Assembly (NCBI GenBank): GCA_013154225.1
Contig: JAADCW010000207.1
Location: 1-10,209, forward strand
Reading direction: 5' to 3'
Origin: Chloroflexota bacterium
GTDB lineage: Bacteria > Chloroflexota > Anaerolineae > Anaerolineales > DRMV01
DNA: 10,209 nucleotides
A program made the position numbers and the translations under genes. The notes under the pieces are model-generated. The model had not been told where the DNA came from and did no database searches. It saw only the letters and a program-made list of their open reading frames with translations. Position 1 is the stretch's first letter, and each line of letters starts with the position of its first letter. Positions 6,645-10,209 of the stretch are shown here, one piece after another.

Positions 6645-8446
6645 CGCGTGTCCTCCCCCACTTTGAGCACAGCCAGAAAAGCCTCTTGCGGAATTTCCAC
6701 CTGGCCAACCATCTTCATGCGTTTCTTGCCCTTCTTTTGCTTTTCCAGCAACTTGCGCTTGCGGGTCACGTCGCCGCCGTAGCACTTGGCCAAAACGTCT
6801 TTCCGCAGGGCTTTGATGTTGGCTCGCGAAATCACCCGCCCGCCGGCCACAGCCTGCACCGGCACAGCAAACAACTGCCGCGGGATAAGTTCCTTCAATT
6901 TTGAGACCAGTTTCTGCCCCTTGTGATAGGCTTCGTCTCGGTGCACAATGGTCGCGAGGGCGTCCACAGGCTCGCCATTGACCAAAATCTCGAGTTTGAC
7001 CAAATCGCCCGGGCGATATTCGGCAAATTGATAATCCAGGGACGCGTAGCCGCGGGTTCGCGATTTGAGTTGGTCGAAGAAGTCCACAATGAGTTCGGAA
7101 AGGGGCAGTTCAAAATGCAGCACCACCCGATCGGGCGTGGGGTATTCCTGGCTGATGAAAATGCCGCGGCGCTTGGTGACCAAATCCATCACCGGGCCGT
7201 AAAATTCGGTGGGGGTGAAAATCTGAATTTTCATCCACGGTTCCCGAATTTCGGCAATTTGGGCTTCGTCGGGCAGTTCTGCAGGGGAATCAATGATCAG
7301 GGTCGTACCGTCCCGCAAGACCACCTCATATTCCACCGAAGGCGCGGTGACCACAATATCCAGGCCATATTCCCGCTCCAGGCGCTCTTGCACAATCTCC
7401 ATGTGGAACATGCCCAAAAAGCCACAGCGGAAGCCAAAGCCCAAAGCCTGCGAGGTTTCGGGCTCAAAGACCAGCGCCGCATCGTTGAGTTGGAGTTTCT
7501 CCAGCGCGTCCCGCAGGTCTTGATAATCTTCACCTTCGACGGGATAAATGCCCGCGAAAACCATGGGCTTGGGATGCTGATAACCGGGCAGCGGCTCATC
7601 GGCTGGGCGCTGGGCGTGGGTCACCGTATCGCCCACGCGGGCTTCGCGCACGGTTTTCAGCCCAGTGGCAATGTAGCCCACCTCGCCGGCTTCCAGTTTG
7701 CCGGTAGGCGTCATGTGAGGTGCAAACACCCCTACTTCCACGGGCTTGAATGTTGCGCCGGAAGCCATCAAGCGCAGGGTGTCTTCACTGCTCAGTTGGC
7801 CGTCCACCACCCGCACGTAAACCACCACGCCTTTGTAGGGGTCGTAATGGGAATCGAAAATCAAAGCGCGTAAAGGGGCCTGATTGTCGCCCTGGGGCGG
7901 TGGCACTTCCCGCACGATGGCTTCCAACACCTGCTCCACGTTGGTGCCTTCCTTGGCGGAAACCCGCAAAATCTCGTCGGCTGGCGTGCCCAGCAGATTT
8001 TCGATTTCCTGGGCAACCTCGTCGGGCCGCGCGGAAGGCAGGTCAATTTTGTTGATGACCGGAATAATTTCCAGGTCGTTTTCCAACGCGAGGTAAAGGT
8101 TGGCCAGCGTTTGGGCTTCGACGCCTTGCGAGGCATCCACCACCAGGAGCGCGCCTTCGCACGCGGCCAATGCCCGACTCACTTCATAGCCAAAATCCAC
8201 ATGGCCAGGGGTGTCAATCAGGTTGAGTTCGTATGTCTGCCCGTCCTGGGCGGTGTAACGCATCCGCACAGCCGAAGCCTTGATGGTCACCCCTTTTTCG
8301 CGCTCCAAATCCATATCATCCAGCACCTGCTCGGTCATCTCCCGCTCGGAAATGGTGCCTGTGAGCTGGAGCAGGCGATCGGCCAGGGTGGATTTGCCGT
8401 GGTCAATATGGGCAATGATGGAGAAATTGCGGATGTGGTCAGTCAT
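6641..8446 (-). CDS. lepA: Elongation factor 4 (LepA), ribosome back-translocase GTPase
   Basis: This encodes 601 residues, matching the usual ~600. The GTPase domain shows G1 AHIDHGKS (12-19), switch I KGVTIKASAVRM (51-62), G3 DTPGH (78-82), G4 NKID (132-135) and G5 SAKEG (163-167). The beta barrel and EF-G-like domains follow, then the LepA-specific C-terminal domain with YGGDVTRKRKLLEKQKKGKKRMK near the end, which excludes EF-G, BipA and RF3. It acts on stalled or mis-translocated ribosomes. The frame stays open 40 codons further upstream, but that extension (Gly/Pro/Trp-rich) is rejected because the family starts at MTDHIRNFSIIAHIDHG and a -10 box lies between. It is the first gene of a probable four-gene unit; its last bases carry the ribosome binding site of the next gene. 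Confidence 0.98.
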   Translation of the reverse strand: MTDHIRNFSIIAHIDHGKSTLADRLLQLTGTISEREMTEQVLDDMDLEREKGVTIKASAVRMRYTAQDGQTYELNLIDTPGHVDFGYEVSRALAACEGALLVVDASQGVEAQTLANLYLALENDLEIIPVINKIDLPSARPDEVAQEIENLLGTPADEILRVSAKEGTNVEQVLEAIVREVPPPQGDNQAPLRALIFDSHYDPYKGVVVYVRVVDGQLSSEDTLRLMASGATFKPVEVGVFAPHMTPTGKLEAGEVGYIATGLKTVREARVGDTVTHAQRPADEPLPGYQHPKPMVFAGIYPVEGEDYQDLRDALEKLQLNDAALVFEPETSQALGFGFRCGFLGMFHMEIVQERLEREYGLDIVVTAPSVEYEVVLRDGTTLIIDSPAELPDEAQIAEIREPWMKIQIFTPTEFYGPVMDLVTKRRGIFISQEYPTPDRVVLHFELPLSELIVDFFDQLKSRTRGYASLDYQFAEYRPGDLVKLEILVNGEPVDALATIVHRDEAYHKGQKLVSKLKELIPRQLFAVPVQAVAGGRVISRANIKALRKDVLAKCYGGDVTRKRKLLEKQKKGKKRMKMVGQVEIPQEAFLAVLKVGEDTR

Positions 8447-8456
8447 AGCGGGGAAA

Positions 8457-8465
8457 AGTATACCA
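8457..8465 (-). promoter_or_regulatory. Extended -10 promoter of lepA
   Basis: On the minus strand TGGTATACT is an extended -10 (TGn plus TATACT) whose end is ten bases before the lepA ATG at 8446. The expected start site gives a leader of only about four bases, and no Shine-Dalgarno is present. A perfect palindrome CCACGTGG (8463-8470) overlaps its upstream edge and could be a regulator site. Confidence 0.6.
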
Positions 8466-8502
8466 CGTGGCGCCCCAAGCCCCCACAAAAACGCGGGCGA
8501 AG

Positions 8503-8532
8503 CCTGGGGTTCGCTCGAGCCCCAACCCCAGG
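8503..8532. repeat. 9-bp perfect inverted repeat between lepA and moeB promoters
   Basis: CCTGGGGTT (8503-8511) and AACCCCAGG (8524-8532) are exact reverse complements around a 12-base centre. The centre allows an alternative pairing (GGGGTTCG with CGAGCCCC, one G-T). It stands between the two divergent -10 elements (8457 and 8605) and has no T-tract, so it is more likely an operator-like site or accidental GC-rich structure than a terminator. Confidence 0.4.
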
Positions 8533-8601
8533 AAGCACACAAAGCGCCGCGGGGAACATCTTTCACCCGATAAGCACACGCATTTTCAGGGAAACAGCCC
8601 C

Positions 8602-8610
8602 TGGTATAAT
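8602..8610 (+). promoter_or_regulatory. Extended -10 promoter of the moeB-rhodanese gene
   Basis: TGGTATAAT is a perfect -10 with the extended TGn element, 28 bases before the ATG at 8639. A weak TTTTCA (8583-8588) stands at 16-base spacing as a possible -35. The leader of about 20 bases carries GGAGAGG (8628-8634) as ribosome binding site. Confidence 0.7.
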
Positions 8611-8638
8611 CTGCCCAACCCCAACTCGGAGAGGAAAA

Positions 8639-9808
8639 ATGTCCATTCCTGTGCCCCCTCAGGCCGATTTAAGCCCTGAAGAATTGAAGCGCTACGCGCG
8701 GCACGTGGTGCTTCCTGAAGTGGGCCTTGAAGGTCAACGACGGCTCAAAAGCGCGTCGGTTTTGGTGGTTGGCGTTGGTGGATTGGGGTCGCCGGCGTCC
8801 CTTTACCTGGCCGCGGCAGGTGTGGGCCGCCTGGGCCTGGTGGACGGCGACGTGGTGGACGAAAGCAACCTCCAACGTCAGGTGCTCTATGCCACGGCAG
8901 AGGTTGGCGAGCCCAAAGCCCTGGCCGCGCAACGCCGCCTGCAGGCACTCAACCCCCACATCCAAATCGAGGCCTATCCCCAAAGGCTTACCGCCGACAA
9001 CGCGTGGGACCTGATCCAAACCTACGATATCATCCTCGACGGCACCGACAACTTTGCCGCTCGTTATTTGCTCAACGACGTCGCGGTGCTGCAAAACAAG
9101 CCTTTTGTCTATGGCTCGATTTCCCGCTTTGAGGGACAAGTCAGCGTTTTCTACGCGGCTGAAGGGCCGTGCTATCGGTGCATCTTCCCCAGCCCACCGG
9201 CGCAACGCCGCTCATGCGCTCAAACCGGCGTGCTGGGCGCCTTGCCTGGCGTGGTGGGCACGCTGGAAGCCACCGAGGCCCTCAAACTCATCCTGGGCAT
9301 TGGCAAGCCCCTCATTGGCAAACTGCTCCTTTACGACGCGCTGGCCATGACGTTTGACGTCATCCGCCTGCGCAAAAACCCCCAGTGCAAAGTTTGCGGA
9401 GAGCATCCGGAAATCACAGCCATTGGGCCGCATTACGACGAAGCCGCGTGTGGGCAAGCCGAGGTACCAGCAGAGGCAAGCGCCACTGAGGACACCATCA
9501 GCCCGCAAGCCCTTGCCCAGCGCCTTGCCAGTTCCCACCCGCCTTTGGTGATTGACATCCGCGACCCAGAAGAATTTCAAATCGGCCACCTGCCCGGGGC
9601 GCGCAACGTGCCCCTGGAACAGTTGGACACAGCACTGAAAGATTTGCCGCGAGAAGCCGAGATCGTGGTGGTCTGCCGCCGAGGGCGGCGCTCGGCCGAC
9701 GCGGTCGCGAAAATGAAAGCCGCGGGCTTTGCCCATGTTCGGCGGCTGGATGGCGGGCTGGAAGCCTGGAAGGCGCTTGTTGATCCCCATTTTCCGCTAC
9801 CAGGATGA
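8639..9808 (+). CDS. moeB: MoeB/ThiF-type adenylyltransferase fused to a rhodanese domain
   Basis: This encodes 389 residues, typical of MoeB-rhodanese (MoeZ/MOCS3-like) fusions. In the E1-like domain (about 12-255), ATP is bound by GVGGLG (45-50), with Asp70/Asp71, Asn77, Arg80, Gln81, Lys93 and Asp137 in DGTDN. Zinc is held by Cys178-x2-Cys181 and Cys250-x2-Cys253. Cys193 in SCAQTGVLG matches the conserved catalytic-loop cysteine of MOCS3. After a 30-residue linker comes a rhodanese domain (about 286-389) with IDIRDPEEF, GHLPGARNVP and the active loop CRRGRRS, Cys346 being the persulfide carrier. Such enzymes adenylate the C-terminal glycine of a small carrier (MoaD, ThiS or CysO type) and then thiolate it, for molybdopterin, thiamine or cysteine synthesis. 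The carrier is not in the window. The upstream open frame before ATG 8639 runs through the promoter and is rejected. Confidence 0.93.
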   Translation: MSIPVPPQADLSPEELKRYARHVVLPEVGLEGQRRLKSASVLVVGVGGLGSPASLYLAAAGVGRLGLVDGDVVDESNLQRQVLYATAEVGEPKALAAQRRLQALNPHIQIEAYPQRLTADNAWDLIQTYDIILDGTDNFAARYLLNDVAVLQNKPFVYGSISRFEGQVSVFYAAEGPCYRCIFPSPPAQRRSCAQTGVLGALPGVVGTLEATEALKLILGIGKPLIGKLLLYDALAMTFDVIRLRKNPQCKVCGEHPEITAIGPHYDEAACGQAEVPAEASATEDTISPQALAQRLASSHPPLVIDIRDPEEFQIGHLPGARNVPLEQLDTALKDLPREAEIVVVCRRGRRSADAVAKMKAAGFAHVRRLDGGLEAWKALVDPHFPLPG

Positions 9809-9891
9809 GCGAGGGATTACAAGGCACCTTGCACGCAGCAGAATGGCGCTCCTCTCCCAATGGGAGAAGGGGGAAATTGCCCTTTTCGTAT

Positions 9892-9937
9892 CTGGCTATG
9901 CGAAGCGCCGCTCTTTCACGCTGGCTATACGAAGTGC
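9892..9937. repeat. Pair of 17-bp imperfect direct repeats in the moeB 3' spacer
   Basis: CTGGCTATGCGAAGCGC (9892-9908) and CTGGCTATACGAAGTGC (9921-9937) differ at two positions and are offset by 29 bases. Just upstream is a 7-bp inverted repeat TCTCCCA/TGGGAGA (9853-9867). The spacer from 9809 to 9976 has no gene I can support; these repeats may be remains of an intergenic repeat family (REP- or MITE-like). Confidence 0.45.
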
Positions 9938-9976
9938 AGGCGCGCCTCATATTGAACCAATCAAAAAAGGTTAGAT

Positions 9977-10027
9977 ACGCCCTCACGCTTCCCAAGCAAG
10001 GCAACAGGGAATAAGTGAGGGCGTTTT
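9977..10027. terminator. Probable bidirectional terminator between convergent genes
   Basis: ACGCCCTCAC (9977-9986) and GTGAGGGCGT (10015-10024) form a perfect 10-bp stem with a 28-base loop that can fold internally (GCTT/AAGC). On the plus strand the stem runs into TTTT. On the minus strand a six-T run (9968-9963) comes after a seven-base gap. It lies between the ends of moeB and the cysteine synthase gene. The long loop makes it less canonical than the pair near 1850. Confidence 0.6.
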
Positions 10028-10066
10028 GACAATATCAGCATCTCACCAATATCTGCACTTCTCACC

Positions 10067-10209
10067 TTACCGCTGCCCCAGCCCTTGCCAAAAAGGACTG
10101 CTGAGATATTTGTAGCCGGCATCAGGCAAAATCGCCACCACCATGCCTTCCCGCAAATCTGCGGCAATTTCGCAAGCCGCCCACACCGCGGCCGCGGCCG
10201 AAAAGCCCA
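10067..10209 (-). CDS. Cysteine synthase/cystathionine beta-synthase family PLP enzyme, C-terminal end only
   Basis: Only the last 46 codons plus two bases are present; the gene enters from the right edge and stops with TAA at 10067-10069. The visible residues read GFSAAAAVWAACEIA, then EGMVVAILPDAGYKYLSSPFW. This matches the end of the fold-type II PLP family: a GxSxxAxV segment near the cofactor phosphate, a helix, the buried strand VVxxLPDxGxxYLS, and a closing aromatic. Family members make cysteine from O-acetylserine or O-phosphoserine and a sulfur donor, or cystathionine from serine and homocysteine. The lysine that binds PLP lies outside the window, so the subclass cannot be fixed. No CBS regulatory domain follows, since the protein ends a few residues after this motif. 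It is convergent with the moeB-rhodanese gene. Confidence 0.82.
   Translation of the reverse strand, partial: GFSAAAAVWAACEIAADLREGMVVAILPDAGYKYLSSPFWQGLGQR

Noticed and set aside
6645..6785. A 47-codon N-terminal extension of the UPF0104 protein inside lepA
   Set aside because: It is Gly/Arg-rich, overlaps the conserved LepA C-terminus in another frame and lacks a binding site. The TTG at 6644 has a well-placed GGAGG.
6923..7873. A 316-codon plus-strand frame opposite lepA
   Set aside because: It is antisense to strongly conserved LepA domains, with no motif, start signal or terminator of its own.
8447..8566. A 40-codon N-terminal extension of lepA
   Set aside because: It would cross the -10 box, its composition is Gly/Pro/Trp-rich and unlike LepA, and LepA proteins begin at the downstream methionine.
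9805..10014. A 69-codon plus-strand frame whose ATG overlaps the moeB stop (ATGA)
   Set aside because: It has no ribosome binding site, contains the repeats and the rising arm of the terminator, and has no recognisable protein pattern. It is more likely chance in the spacer.
10190..10203. GC-rich CGCGGCCGCGGCCG tract as a regulatory palindrome
   Set aside because: It lies inside the coding sequence of the PLP enzyme and is explained by Ala-rich codons.

Overview
This window looks like ordinary chromosome from a GC-rich bacterium, most likely a member of the Chloroflexota (Anaerolineae-like). That placement is an inference from three things: the mix of gene families, the style of the lipoprotein (Ala/Pro-rich linker followed by a jelly-roll domain), and TTG starts and short leaders. 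No rRNA or other phylogenetic marker is present to fix it. I see no tRNA, CRISPR array, insertion sequence, integrase or phage gene.

Left part (1-1910). Two minus-strand genes come first: the N-terminal half of an M24 (aminopeptidase P/creatinase-like) protein cut by the window edge, and upstream of it a small four-helix membrane protein. A 214-bp divergent spacer rich in inverted and direct repeats separates them from a plus-strand yggT-yggU pair. That pair ends at a strong intrinsic terminator.

Middle part (1868-8446). A long minus-strand series runs from lepA (translation factor EF4) to an overlapping UPF0104/MprF-type membrane protein, an extended-SDR NAD-sugar epimerase close to CDP-paratose 2-epimerase, and a GT4 glycosyltransferase. 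A secreted lipoprotein with a LamG-like C-terminal domain follows. It has its own promoter and ends at an intrinsic terminator convergent with that of yggU. The three genes after lepA read as a small glycan or glycolipid module (make the sugar nucleotide, transfer the sugar, membrane partner) expressed from the lepA promoter.

Right part (8447-10209). A divergent promoter region faces lepA and a plus-strand MoeB/ThiF-rhodanese fusion, an E1-like adenylyltransferase/sulfurtransferase. After a repeat-bearing spacer and a probable bidirectional terminator lies the C-terminal end of a PLP-dependent cysteine synthase/cystathionine beta-synthase family enzyme on the opposite strand. An E1-rhodanese fusion next to a cysteine synthase suggests a sulfur-carrier (thiocarboxylate) route to cysteine, but no carrier protein is visible here.

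Most genes are recognisable families. The points worth following are the sugar module tied to lepA, the sulfur-transfer pair, the repeat-rich yggT promoter region, the near-leaderless promoters and the cysteine-containing lipoprotein. I found nothing that I could defend as a wholly new system.
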